Shown here: one piece after another, positions 26,701 through 40,895 of the stretch | Numbering within the stretch: the stretch's first letter is position 1 | Layout of the letters: each line of letters begins with the position of its first letter | DNA from: Baylisascaris procyonis | Lineage: Eukaryota; Nematoda; Chromadorea; Rhabditida; Ascarididae | Assembly: GCA_037389465.1 (NCBI GenBank) | Contig: JAZARR010000032.1 | Span: 3,954,501-4,018,500, forward strand | Direction: 5' to 3' | Length of the DNA stretch: 64,000 nt | Translations under genes and position numbers: made by a program | The notes under the pieces: model-generated | The model's input: only the letters and a program-made list of their open reading frames with translations | Database searches by the model: none | Told to the model about the DNA's origin: nothing

Positions 26701-29700
26701 TATGAGGAATGTTGAAATGTGCTTTATGTGGAGTAACTTTATGAGTGCTGTTTCATTCTGCTGCTCACTGAAAGCCTTCTGATTCTATTGTTACCTACAG
26801 TTATTCACTTATTTCAAACGACCTATAGAAGCATTTATATAGGATGCCCACTTGTGGGCGCCCACCTCCGTAAATATGAAAATAAAACCCTACCAGCGGT
26901 ATCGATATTCTGTAGGACAGCCATATGTGCATGAAGTGCCGAAAGCAATTCAGATGGCCTCCTTGGATGATCACCTGCCATTATCAATGATCGTAGTGAG
27001 GATGTCAATTGATGCTCCAATTGCTGTGAGAGGTATTCACGAGGTGCAAATATATGTTCGGCAACGATTATCTGCCTGAAAACCTCTCTTTCACTTCAAC
27101 GGTGAATTTCGAATTTATTGACTTACTGTAGAATTTTTCGGTCAAGTAGAGCAAGTGAAATCAACATAACACTAGAAAAGTATAAAGCTGATGCAAACGA
27201 TTAAAATGCCAATGGCCTAATAAAGCAAACGATTATTGGCAAAGAAAATGCGAAGCTCTTCTCATAGATGGGCAAGTGGATTTCCTATATAGTTTTCTTA
27301 TTTGTGGCCGCCAAGCATACCTTCTTCACAATCTGCGACGAGTCTCTCCGTTTCGTTTTGAGGTCTCAAAAAATGTGCATCCACATTTCACAAACAAACT
27401 GCTGAAGCACCCGCTTCACTTCTAACGTCGCTGGTATTGTCAAAACGCTTGCCTTAAGCAACTTATCAACTAATATTTGACCTCAAGAGCAATTTCTATA
27501 GGAATGGAGCTAAGCCTATAGAAGTTTATTCCTAATGCTTACGCGAAACTGAAGTCACCCACTGGCACATATGAAGGTGGAGCAGCTGCTCACTGTGTAG
27601 GATAAAACAACTCACTTCGTATTTCCACTTCCCGTCTACGGGAACTTAATTACTGCCGGGTTTCTAGTGAGCGAGCAAGTCAAAAAAAAGAGCGGCAATT
27701 GCTTCGAAACACTTTCCCCTCACCCACATCCACAAAAATCTTGACTACCATAATTTCATTATTAGCGGGTGCTACCTGTGCTAATAGATGCGAGGTGAAC
27801 CGGATGTTTTTTGAAACATTGCTCCCCTCAACCCAAACTTTGGCCTAGAAATTTCGTTACAAGCAGCTGCATCTTCAGTTGCCCTAAGACAGAGGAATTA
27901 TATTTCAAAACACCACTGCTGGTGCTGAAAAATTTTAGCAACGAGAAATTCGTAGACAGCGTTTGGGTGATAACCGAACCGCACTGAATTTCATTCAAAA
28001 GGTGTCGGCTATCCGACAAATATCAAAAGTTGGGTTCGATATTAACCTGCAGTTTTCTCTACATTAACTCATTCCCCTTTCCCACTCGAAGATTCTGTAC
28101 ACCTACTGCTATTTCAGCCTTTCTTTCGTAACGCCTGCAGAAAATCTTGCACAGTTGCAAGCTGGAAGTGAAGAGTCCAAGCCGATACGTCAACAGCACA
28201 ATAAGAGGGGAAAGCTCACTTGGCTGCACCCACAGCGGAGCAAAGTTCGAAGAGTGCTGTTTGCAGCTTGTCAGCCAAAGTCAGCGTATCTCTACAGATA
28301 CGCACACTCTCCTCACCAGGCATCGCAGAAGCTCGAACCGCAGTTGCCCCTTTACCTGCTGATAAGAAACCAATATGAAACACTTAAAAACGACGAGGAT
28401 ACTAAGAAAAGAGCATAGAGGAATGAATTGACATCAGTCATCGACGAAAAAATCTGCTTACTGGCGTTCGAGCACCTACCCACCTCGGACCTTTTGTTTT
28501 CACACTTCGACTTTCTTCCAATGATGTTTTGGCAATGGGATGCGTATACTGCCCCGATGCAAATTTGAGCTCAGAAGTGCCCAAATGCCAGCACCTGCCA
28601 TGTACGCCTTACAATCCTGTACGGCGAAGTGTCGCAGCTGAGGCTTCAAGCTTTTGATCTTTATTCTCAAATGGTAAAAGTTTCCCCTTAAAACTAGAAT
28701 CTAAACTTGACTGAACAAAAAGGAATGGTAAAAGATGTTCAAATTGCACTTTTAGGCTTGACATGTTCCTCGATAAGCTTTGCACAACTGGTGGGCGATA
28801 GTTGCTCCTGAAGATGCATTTCGTGATCACATAGACGTTCTACCACAGAAGTCGTCTCTTTGGCGATCTCATCCAACACCATATTGCAAAGTGAAAGACT
28901 CTGAAAATGCGTCAACATTTAGCACTTTGTTGGCAAAGCACAACTGCTCACCCTCAATGACGGTGCAGAAATGAAACGAGAAAACGTTTCATGAAGCCCT
29001 CTGACGGTAAAAGGGATCAGCTAAGTCGACTTCGACGAAACATTCATCCCTTATTTTTATTTAAAAACACAAATGATGAATCTGAATTGCTTGGAAGTTC
29101 ATTTTCTCTCGTCTTTCTCCACTCACTTTGTCGTCTCAAGTTTCTCAAAGAAAAGAAAGGAAGAGTTAATCATATCTCTGAAAATAAGTTTCAAAAAGGA
29201 AGCAAAGAAAAACCGTGCAGATTTTAGCAGATATACACCAGCAAGTAAATAAAGCAAAGGATAATAACAAATAATTCTAATATTATCACTTAATTACAAT
29301 AAACTTTGAAAATCATTATAATGCCTAAACTTCTTTTTGCAAAACTTGTGGAACTGTCCCCTCTCTTCATCATTTCAACCTGAAAGTGATAGATTTACGG
29401 TGAATAATAAAGGATGTTACTGTAACCCTCAACTGTAGTAATATAAAGAATGGTAGTGACGGTAATACCTTCTCATTGACGTGACCCCTCTCTTCGGGGC
29501 ATAAATCGTGAAGAGCAGATGCAAAATGTGAACAAATATGAGCAAATACAATCGAATAACGCGATTGCGATGGTAATTGAAGACACTGTTGCAGTTGATT
29601 TTCCAACTGACGAGCATAAAAGCTGAAATACACAATTCATTCGGTGAATTATGCTCTTATTTTATCAATTAGAAGGCTCACCCAATGATAATATGCTCTT

Positions 29701-32700
29701 ACCTTCTCGAAATAAAAATCAGTAAGTAGAGCTTATGTTGATGTTTTATTTCTGAGAATGGCCCATTCTAACATTCTATCTCTATCTTTCAACAAAGAAC
29801 ATCCTGTTTATTGCCTTCACATGAAATATCAAAACAAATTTCAATCAGATGCTTTCATAGTCTTGTGTCTCCCCCTCCCCCCCAACCCCCATCCTTCATC
29901 CTCATCAAATTGATAATCCATCCTCGTTAATTATTGCCAACAAAAATTCACTTTCTCACACTAACCAAAAGCCGCAACTATAACAGAGTGGAACCGATCC
30001 CATTGTACATAGCACATTCCAGCCGATCTTGGTGGATCCTTCGTAAGCCGCTATTCCCTCTACCTCCCTCTTCGACGAGCGAATGCCAATTCCTATGTTA
30101 GTTGCCGGTCAGAAAGAACCACATTAACTCACCAATATATGGAGAGATCACTGGTCTCTCTTAGCATTTCATCGAGAAGGTCTACCATTTTCAAATGAAA
30201 TACTGTTGTATTCATGGTGACCGCCAAACGGCGGTTATCTGAGAGGGAAAAGGCTGATCGACTGATGCTAACGTAGGCCTGAAACCGGAACCAGTCCAAA
30301 CGGAGCCCACGTAGATCAACGCTATTCTCTGAAATGCAGGCACTCATAAGTATGTTTATGGATATTATCAATTGGCAGATGGATGCTCGATGGACAAGAA
30401 TTTTATGCCGCAAGTACGGCTCAAGAAGATGAAACGTCAGCATATACGTATTATACTACTTTTATCCCATGCATTATAGCTGGATTGCTCAGAACGGCAC
30501 CGTTTGTAGATCGCTGCCCTCAAGTTTTGTGATTTTCAACTCGTCATATGAAATATGAGAAACAGTAGAAAAGATAAAAGTGAGGAAATTATTAGCACTG
30601 CACAAAAGCCCTATCTGCTTAATGTGGAACCATCTTCAGCAACCCCAATAACTTTTCATAAAGACAGTTTTCGTCCCTTTCTGCTGACCAGTACATTTCA
30701 GCATCATTAATATTCTCAATTGCCTATTCTTTCCTCGAAGATCACAGATAAGTGTTTATGCGAAGCAGATAAATTAAAGAAACGAACGGCTTATTCGCGC
30801 AATGTCGGCACAAAAATCGGACATGATGGTTGCCTCGTCCTCGGTGAGACCCTCCAACGCTTGCACGATTTCCGTAAGCGCGAGCGCATCATATCCACTT
30901 ACATACTGCGAATAATACCGCTGGATAACACCTGCGTATTTCTGCACCAATGAGCGTAACTCGTGCATGTGGAACAACAGTTCTGATATTTGCCTGCAAT
31001 TATCTTATATTAACACTAAGATTCTATTAAACAACGGACAAAGCAACTTTCTCCAACCCCTTTCAAATGTGAATATTCTCCAACCCCTTTCAAGTGGGTG
31101 GTAGGATGAAATTTTCTTGCATGATTAACTGACTGATGTATGCGTTTTCCTACTTTTCTTTCCCATCTGGATCCGAATGATCCCTTAAACGGATGATCCC
31201 CGATTTCTACACAATCGTTTTCAAAACTTTAGAGGCCCACCACCAGGTTTCCCCCCTATAACAAATGAAGGCAACTTGTCCAAAGAGCTTCAAACTTCAA
31301 AACACTAACTTGTCGATAACCTCATCAGCATGTTTGTTCTTCTTTCCACCTCCAGAAGGCCACACGTCGACATGCCGAAGCAACCAAAGGACTTCGTCCC
31401 GCGAAAACGACAGCGCCATCCACACAAATAAAATCTTCGGGCCTAGCAGACCAGGCTGATCTTTGATCAGGAGACACAACTCACGTAACGCACCACGCAA
31501 AAAACGGCGACGGTCCCGGTGCACTATCAGACTAAAACCACAAAAACTTTCATTTATGAACATAATTTTCGGTAATTCTTTTGTTTCGAGTTGAGCCGAT
31601 ATATGCAGACTGTTGATGGTAGACGCTTTGGCATATCAGAGCACTAAACATTGAGTAAGACCACTGCCAGCAATAATCTTCGACAATTCACCAATGTCAT
31701 CAAAGATCGACTGAACACAAAATTTATGTATACTTTTCGTTCGACTTCGGATTTATGAAAGAAAGCAGTTTCAATTATACAATCTCTTAAAGAAATGCAA
31801 AGCAGTAAAATCATTCAACAGCCATAGCACTAGCAATGGTCATGGTCTAAAAAAAAAAGATATACATAGGAATAACGGCGTCGAGTTCCGAAAAAAATCT
31901 ATCAGATCCGTTGTTCGCCTAAAAACCGATCCAAAACTCCTTGACACGAAATGATAAATTAACACGAAATGACATTGATGATTTGAGACTCAAAGTATTT
32001 TCATGTTAGAAAATTATGGTAAGCATTGTATTAAAAGAACAAAAGAAGTGACGAAAAAGTGATAAGTGATTGGAAGGCCAAAGGTGTAGGATCGTTAACA
32101 AATAGCCTAAATTGAGGTACCACAATCTAAGAAATAGAAAATGGCGATAGTCTAGCGGTCTAAGTCATCAGTATTGAAAACCATTCCCCCTCCTCCCCTC
32201 TTACTCGAGCCACTTTACTCTGCTTAAACAGTTAGAAAATGTGGAATGTTACTAATGAAATAAACCAGATAAAGCAAACAACCTTGTCTGAAGGGCCACC
32301 GAGTAATGGTCTTTGACCTCCTGGACCTTCTTGTGATATCCCTTGATCGAGTCAAACACATTTTGCACTGTGCTATGCACAACAAGAATCTCATCCCTAA
32401 AATTGCGTATACGTTTACAATCCGAAAACAAGCAATGTTTAACTCACACTACTTATTTAAGATGCAGTACTCAGAACACATCAGAACATCAGCAAGCAGA
32501 ACGTTGCTCTGGAACAGGGTACCTCTTTTCCCTTCTAGAAAGCTGAAAACAGAGTCAGGATCCTTCTAAATAAATTCCTTCTCCCCCACCCCTTTAAAGA
32601 GGATATTTTCTTGAAACGACTCTATGTCATGAAATTTAGAAAAGGAAAACCATACCTTCATTTCGAGGAAGTCACTAGATAAAACAAAGATAAAACAGAG

Positions 32701-35700
32701 TTCACGCCGATAACAGGCTTCTGACAGTGCTACCATAATTTGGATGGTTGGGTAATTCGATCGAAACCTTGCCCCTCTCACATCAAAAACGATGGAAAAT
32801 TCAATGCGATCCGCTGTTACATGCGCACGCAAAAACGTGCACCACAGCAATACTACCTATGCATGCAACATTAATAAATTAAAAATGTGAGTTTAGATAA
32901 TGGTCGAAAATGGAGAGAGGAGAGATGAGAAGGACAAAGAAGGAAGAAACAATACCTGGAATGTCCCCGCAGGTAAAAATACAACAAAAGCATAATTGCA
33001 TGCCCTCCCTTAGTGGCAAAATGTCACTTGCAGAAAACAGATCAGCAAGATGATCTCACAATCGACCTATCAACTATGATTGCCAAATATTCAATACCAT
33101 TTATGTTATTATCCCATTAAAGAAAATTATTAATAAAACATATCAATCGATGTGTTCACTTCCCTAAGTTCGAAATATACCTAATGAAAGATCACGCGAA
33201 AAAATGCCTCTTCCCCTTCTATGGAAGTTTCCTTAACGTAATTGGCGTAGTTACATGTCTACGAAGACGACGAATCTGCTATTATTGCTTGTTAAACAAA
33301 CTTTTTGATATTTGTGTGCCACGAAGGAATTTCAAAAGTGAGCGCCCCCTCCCCCCTCCCACCGCCCTGCCCATTCACTCCAATACCCACCGTCAAGGAG
33401 GTGAGATTTTACCAGTAATAACAGGATGGGAAAAATTCATCTTTTTTCCTTTCCTCATCGTTTTAGTCTTTGCGATCTGCTGGAGCAAAAATTCTACAGA
33501 CAAGTTTCACCTTCAGTTCAATCGCAAATAGAAAACCGCATTTGTGAATAGTTTAAATTCGAAAGAAAGAATCCTTCCCTTAGAGGGTAATCTATGCGTA
33601 ACAGTTTACATACCCACTCCATTGATTGCTTATTTCATTGTCACGACTAAGCGATTTCCTGCATTCAATAAGACTTCATCAATGGGCCGATGACTTGCTT
33701 GCCCGATCAAGGCATTCAGTTAGTGCTTGTTACTTTGATGGGTCATCACTACTTTTCAGCAGAGCTATGCAACCTCTTAGCTATGAAAAGAGAAGGAAAG
33801 GAAAGACAAAGGCTTTATACCTGAATAAGCGTATAGCAAGACCAGTTTGCAATGCACGCTGCCAAAGACTTGCGATTATCGGATCCGACAGCAAAGTGTT
33901 ATGACATACAGTCACACCAACTGCAAATATTATTCACTGCTAAGCAACCAAACACTCGACAAAGGGAATTCACTGCAGTTATTAAATTTTTAGAAATATT
34001 TAAGCGCCTGAAGACAACTATAACAGATAGTACTAAAGCCAGCGACAGAGAGCCAAAGACGATGAAGAAGCGTGGATCGGGAGAGGGTTTCGACGGAAGA
34101 AGCATGGATCAGGGAAGGGTTTCGATGAAGATTCCGAAAATTCTCATCGCTCGTTTTTGGTGAAGACATAAAGGGGCAACACATGGAAACTTTTTCTTGA
34201 TAGAGATTAAAAATTTTGACTTTATTTTGGAATATTCGGAACTTCTTAAAAAACGATATAAAGTGCTATGTTCATGCAAGAAAACGCTAACGCTTTACAG
34301 TTCTTATGTCGTAAAATGTGAGTGCATGTTGCAATAAGAAAGTCGAGAGAACTAGCTAAGTTGGCGAAACAATTTTTGAAAAATCGATTAATTTCAGCAG
34401 ATAATATACGAGAACGAAATGTTCATTCCTCAAAACACATTATGAATATTCAGAAACAGGTAGAGGAATATTCTAGAAGATATGGCACGATAGGGGCTTA
34501 TATATTCCACTCCTTACTAAACTGATTAATAAGGTATCAGCAAAAAAACTTTAAAATAATGGCTTTTGATTTCAATTACCCGACTACTAGCACAAAAGTA
34601 AATAACCTTTGAAACCTTGAAATGCCTCATTTTTGTGGTCAAAATATGCTTCTCTACTGGAATACCTCATTCAAAAATTGTATAAATTTACTATTTTCAT
34701 TACCCTTTCAATATCCACAGTATAAGAAACCAATATCACCTCTTCGTGAGTCTCAAACAGCCACTCGGAGAAATGGTCACCAGTGCAATCACATAAACAT
34801 AGCCTTTACTACAACAGGAATAATCAATAATTAGACTTCAACGATAAGTTAAAAAAACTTACGGATAATCCATCTATCCATGACATCCAGTGAGAGATAT
34901 TCACACGACATCTGCAATCAATTTTGTTAATCGGTTACCTGAGGTTAACGTAACAAATGCTCAACGAAACGGTATTAAGCCATTTGCGCCATTAGATCCT
35001 TGTAACACAATGAGTCTAAACCTTCCTACCATGATAAGAATACATCTAAGTCTTTGGTACCTGCGCCTTGCATAAAAGACTGCAGTTATATATACTCATC
35101 TAAAACTTAGTCAAAACACTGTTTACGACACTCAAATACTTCTTACTTTTTTGTTCTCACTACATAACCTAATCTCCATAAAACCTTCTTCGCAACTATA
35201 AATGATGAATTCAAATCATTTAATAAGGGAAAAGCCTATGAGATCCGAATCTATGGTCGTCTAATAGTAGCCTGATGCAGTATCAGCTGAACTATCACAT
35301 CAATTCTCATTCGTTCTTTACCACAATGTGAATACTGTTAAAAGGAAGAAACGATCTGATAACATCATGAAATCAGACAGGAAAATCCCACCGTATCAGT
35401 CTGTGCAGCGTAGAGAATTTGTTGTGGTGAGGCAACCAAAGATAGCATTTGTGCATTACGCCATGCATCCGCGGTAATGTTACGGCGTACGTATACAGAC
35501 GCCAAAGAACTGAGTGATGAATGTATCAACTGAAGATTATATTTTACTTATATATAACTCATTATATTGGCTGCAATTCGAAAGCAAAAAAAAAACATTC
35601 TATAAAGAGCTCGGCGTTGCACTATAAGAGCATAAAAATTACCAAATAAACGGTGGAATCAGAACCTAACAATGACACTTTCCACTACAGCTATAAGTTA

Positions 35701-38700
35701 ATCTTCCATGATCACACCTATGCATCTATTATAGACTTCTTGATCCTATATCTTGCTTTGCAGTGGCATCAATCTCTCATATCAATCAAAATATGACGCA
35801 TTCATTTGTGACGATGAATGAGATTCTTCCTAAAATAACGAAACGAATGACAATGTTTGACGAATGTCAAAATAAGATGCTCACATTGTAGGTTCTCCGA
35901 CTCTAAGCTAATGGCAAACAAAACCTGCCAAAAGGTGTAATGCAGGTCCCACCTTTCCTTTATCAACACCAACTCCCTCTTCCTTTCCAAGTTCCCATAA
36001 TAAAGCAAACGCCAGCCAACCCCACGAACATAGTGAGTGTGTCAGCGATGCGACTGTTAGAAAAAAAAATTTCTAATCTGCGGAACGACCTTTGTATTTG
36101 CCAATACACAACGAGCAGATGCATGATCACCAAATGATTCTAGTGTGCACATCAGTCACATTCAACGCGCACATTCAACAGGATAAGGCACACGTGAACA
36201 TCACATTGCCAAATCTCACGTGAATTTTTCACCGCTCGTTCTATCGAAGGAATGCAAGGTGATGGTTTAGAGACCCAGTTCACTCATGGACAACCCCAAA
36301 AGCATCAGAGAGGAGTGAAATCCATCTAACATATATCAAAAGTTGAGTTGCGAAGGAAGCGCAGAGGTGACGATGTAGAAAGAAGGGCCATCAGTATAGC
36401 CTTTTCCCGAAGCCAACCTTTGTGATGGAGGGATTTTTTTATAAATATGACGCGTCACTGAACATGACCTGAACATTCCAGTAGCGTTTAATCAAATAAA
36501 CCTATTCCGACACTGCAGCTACCTAATAGTCAGGGAGGAATATGCGCGATCAAATAATCAACTTAACTTGATTATCAAACATGAAGTTTAATTTCAATGC
36601 TCTCAAGCCTACATCGTCATAATGGTTCAGTCATTCTCTGAACTAAAGACTTTTGTTGCTTGCGCAACTTTGAATGCACTTCTCAGATGATCGAATTTGA
36701 TTTATTAAATGAATCTACACTCAATTAATTTTTTTTTTCTTTTGCTCAGTTTTGCTTCTAATGTTCTGAAAGAAAGCTAAAAAAAAATAAGATGTACTTT
36801 CACATCCATTATGATACAAAATTTGATATCCACTTCTTACATAAACAATGCTGCATCTAGTATGCTCTCAACATGAAAAGTGCTATGCTACATCGCCGAA
36901 TGATTTCATAGTTTGAGGCGTCATTGCCACAGCTAATTGGGCAACAATACGTTGATTTCTCCGAAAATCAATCATACAAATTTAGAAGTATCTCGGAATA
37001 AGCACATCATAAGTGTGCATTTTTCAGATATGCACATAAATGAACTCATCTAACTAATTGGTTACATCAATGACTCCTATTAGAAGCCCGTCTCGAGTCA
37101 AGCGAATTGCGGTACTCAATCAGAAAGATGCATACCCTATTCAATGGACCCAAATCCTCGGCAAGTTTCTTCAATGGGTTCTCATAGTCGATAATCATCT
37201 GACCAAGGCGTGGGAATGTCGGCTCACTTTGCCCATTCGCCATTTCGAATGCCGCATTGAAAAGACCGAGCACCGCTTTACGATCATCAACACGCGATAA
37301 CAGCACCATTATACAGATCAGATTCACCATCACATTCATATATCCAGCCGTTAGATCATAGTTCAACGTCTGGAAACATTTCGAATGCTGACAGATATTA
37401 AACATCCTTCCATCCTGCCGTACAACAACTATCTCAATCCATGGATTTTTCCAGTCACAACACCCTCATAGTGAAAATCATCCAGGATGAGCTTTTTTCG
37501 CAACCTCATCTATATCAGATTCCTGTTAATAGCAATTAAAGACTTCGAAAATAATAAGGGTGACTAGTAAATGCATCAGCAATACCACGGCGATGCTGGT
37601 GTTTTTTCAAGCATTCATGAAAATCCTACTCGAAGAAATTAGGTTTGCACAATCACTTCCTTTCACCCTGTCTCGGAAATCTCCCAAGCCTTCTCTCCAC
37701 CTCCTTTACTAATAAAGGTGGGATCACTGCTTCATTAATGCGCAGTACCCTATGAACGAACTAAATAGTAAAAATGTGCTTTAGCTGATCATATACGTAG
37801 ATAAAGCTAACAACTTCCAGTAAATCACTGTTCTAAGCATTCAGTCCTACTATTCTTCATTATGTCATCTTGCTCTACTCACCTCCATTCCTTACAAGTA
37901 TAAAAGCATTTTTATTTCATTGACGCATCGTTGAAAAGCTTGTCTTGATTAGAAGGAAAACTTTAAACAAGAAAAGAACGAACAATGTCGAGTTTAACTT
38001 GACTCGCATCCATCGTGGTAAGCAGCTGCATTATATGATCCCTGAGATCAAGCAGATCTGCGAATGTATAATAATACAGCGATAGAGATTTGATTATCTC
38101 TTGCTTCATTGCATTCGCTTGCTGATAAGTAGTCTATAATACAACATATATCTTGCTTTGCCCGTATAAAGCAGGTGGAGAAACGTTTTAGTAAAGCTTT
38201 TATTAATATTATAAGGGAACAACTCAATCCCCACCCCCTTCATCGCCCCAAATCTGATGACTCTCAAGCAAACGTCATGAGAAATTCGATTGTAAAGCCA
38301 AAAACATCAGTCAACGTGGCACATAAAAATCTGAGACTTTGAAGCACTGACGAACGACTTAGGATTGGTCACGAATTTCATTTGCATAATTAACCCCCAG
38401 GGGTTATTTGCTTTTTCTTCGCTATAGAAAAATTTGATTTTAAAACCGGATGTTCTTCAATCAAACTTTAATCCTGAGGCATAGGCTGCCCTTCAGGGGC
38501 AAGAAATCCAACAAATCTATCTTCTACCTTCATTAGACCCCAACAACGCGTTGTTTAGAGCCAGCATATAATGACTGTTTTTTAAACAGATGCTAAACAA
38601 TGAAAGTTTTGCGACAAAGTTAATTCCCGGAGGTTGCGAATATTTCCGGTATTGATAAGGAGTGAGTGCAAAGTGTTTGATAACAACCGTTATAAAACTT

Positions 38701-40885
38701 TCAACGCAGGGTAATAGTAAAGGTCAAAGTAGCAGCTGTGCAGTGCGGCGTTTCACAACCGCCCATAGTGCCCTTGCAGATGGCCAACACGTGTGGGAAG
38801 CGCACTTAAAATGTATACAACCATGCATTGACGAATAGCAAGTATCAACAACTTCGTATGCAACCAAATATGGAAAGAGACCAACTAGACATATAAGTAG
38901 ATTTTTTGGAGTGCAACGGAGAGAGATGCATGCAGAACAACACCTATATCACCAATCACGGCTTTATTCACAGTCGATGGAAAACGAGTGCGAAAACTTT
39001 TGCAGCATGCCACTTCATATACTAGTATTTCTATAGCAGCATGTGAATTGAATGGTATTTTTCTACACACATGTGACAATGAATACAAATAACCAGCTAC
39101 AACAGAGAATCACCGTAAACAACCACTGGACACTGTCCATCCTCACAGCGATTTCACTACTAAGCCTTCTAAGACGAGTGTAGTGTGCTGCCCATTGTAT
39201 TGGATGTATTGACCATTTTCATGGGATTACGGACGGTTGCAAAACACCCAATCGCACACCTGTTGATTTGATCTCATTACCGTTTTATGTTGACAGTTTC
39301 GTCGCGATTGTCGTTGGGAACTTCATAAGCATCCCCTGTGAACGAAATGCCAAGAGGAATCTACCTTCCCCTCCCAGGTAGGGAAATATAAAACCTCAGT
39401 CAATAAATCAAGAGCTTGATGTGATGCTCCAGAGCTATTCGTTACAAGTTAAGAATACACGAGATACTAACTAAAGCGTTCTAAATTAAAGCGGGAACAG
39501 AAACAGGAGGAGACCATTTGCTTCTACTATTCACAGGTGAAACGCTGACAGATAATAACTCTCTCGTTTATCGACTCCCTTCCTATCGCTCATCGTTCTT
39601 CAATTGGGTCCCTAGCAACGAAAATTAGGGCTAACAAATCATGACCTCTTAAACACAAGACATCTAATTCTAAAGGATGAAAAAAGTCGATGCTGGATAT
39701 ACACAGCTGAAAACATGTTTGCAACATATAATACTGACGAAGATTATAGGCAAAGAAGTGGGCAAAATAAAGAAAAATGCGATGGAAAACGGTAAGGAGA
39801 AAACTAGCCGTTGTACTAGTAGACTACAACGATCTCACTATAAGGAGGTATAAGTGATGAGTACCTACGATGGAAATGCTACTCGAATATTACAAAATTC
39901 ATGCTCGGTCGCGATTATACAGACGATGCCTCTTGATTGTCTGGCAGACATTCAGCATCCCACTCTTCTAGGAAACGAGAAAAAAATGCGCCACCTTTTC
40001 TAAACTGAAGCATTTTTCAGCCTCTGAATTTTCAGCAATATAACGTCGACTTGCGTAACATCAACCTTTTGTCGGGAAAAAAGAAGATACAGGTGAGGGA
40101 TTCGGAGAAAATTTAGGTCATGGATGTGAAAATATGAAGTAATGTATTTGATGCAAAATATAATAAGTTCTTTAATTCCGAAAGTTGCGTCATTGTTTAG
40201 ACAAAAGTTTTAACAGTGCGAAGCATCCACCAATATATCACCATAACAGCTGAAATGCTTTTCAAAAAAATCTTACATAACATCGATTTTTTTCTTATCA
40301 ACTTACAAATCCTCAAGCAAAATTCACCGCATCTCGAATCCAATCAACTGCGTGACGAAACTGTTTGTGTAAATTTCATAACAATTTCCAAATAACCACC
40401 ACAACTTAGAAAAACATTCAGACTCTTGCAAGAATTCAATTTTGAAAATTACCTATAACGTCGATCAAAAGGCATCATCAATAAAACTGCGAATATACAA
40501 GGATTCTTTGAACACCTATTATGCAAATGCCCACCCACTCAGGTGCACATGCATGTTGTCTGCAAAAACCAAGCAATGAGAACGCTTGCCGTTCCATAGC
40601 AATCGCTTCTTAAGTCCACGAAAAACAAATAGTACAGACCAAGCATATCAAATGAAATTATAAACATACCGCATTCGATCTGGTATCGATGACAGGAAAT
40701 TTGCGTACGATATGTTTAATGCAACTTTCGAGTGATTTCTCGCTAAGGAATTGAGGTTTCGATTTGTAATCACCGCATGCCTTCTTAATATTATAGAGTC
40801 GTGTCATCATACCGATTGCACGATCGTTTAATATGATCAGCTTTTCAGCGATCTTCATTTGTGGGGCGTCCATACGGAACGCCAT
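20701..40885 (-). CDS. gex-3: GEX-3 / NCKAP1 (NAP1, HEM family), WAVE complex subunit, 23 exons, 1143 aa
   Basis: Scaffold subunit of the WAVE regulatory complex, which relays Rac signals to Arp2/3 actin nucleation. Exons (high to low): 40885-40670, 38133-37999, 37387-37136, 35529-35392, 34911-34863, 32852-32782, 32508-32480, 32396-32283, 31531-31310, 30993-30788, 30328-30133, 29622-29469, 28900-28750, 28355-28220, 27075-26894, 26599-26497, 25599-25472, 24776-24559, 23653-23477, 22847-22610, 22244-22132, 21694-21602, 20811-20701. Phases match throughout and the sum is 3432 nt. Human NCKAP1 is 1128 aa. Diagnostic blocks include [132 protein letters not shown] and [18 protein letters not shown]. 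The protein runs from the conserved N-terminus to a short C-tail (CYRSESAK), so the gene looks intact. Confidence 0.97.
32480..32508 (-). other. gex-3: 29-nt microexon 7 of gex-3
   Basis: AGCAACGTTCTGCTTGCTGA... reads SNVLLADVL plus two bases of the next codon. It is flanked by TTCCAG and GTGTTC, with introns of 273 nt (upstream) and 83 nt (downstream). Including it restores the residue count between THR-ALA-ASP (exon 6) and the conserved DEI (exon 8) to within one of human NCKAP1. Skipping it would break the frame. Confidence 0.75.
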
Positions 40886-40895
40886 CTATAATTTA
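40886..40895 (-). promoter_or_regulatory. gex-3: 3' splice site abutting the gex-3 start codon
   Basis: On the minus strand AAATTATAG directly precedes ATG GCG TTC, leaving no room for a 5' UTR in this exon. This is the usual picture for spliced-leader acceptance next to the ATG. It could instead join a 5' UTR exon further upstream. A second in-frame ATG (Met-Asp-Ala-Pro) lies four codons in. Confidence 0.45.

Noticed and set aside
27330..27420. Possible gex-3 exon on the minus strand ([18 protein letters not shown])
   Set aside because: It can be phased from exon 14, but the next exon (27075-26894) already begins with the residues matching the human EHTFTPREYL segment and joins exon 14 directly, so an extra exon would duplicate that position.
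33626..33904. Plus ORF in a gex-3 intron ([18 protein letters not shown])
   Set aside because: It looks protein-like for a short stretch, but it lies in a large intron on the opposite strand with no phased neighbours or recognised family.
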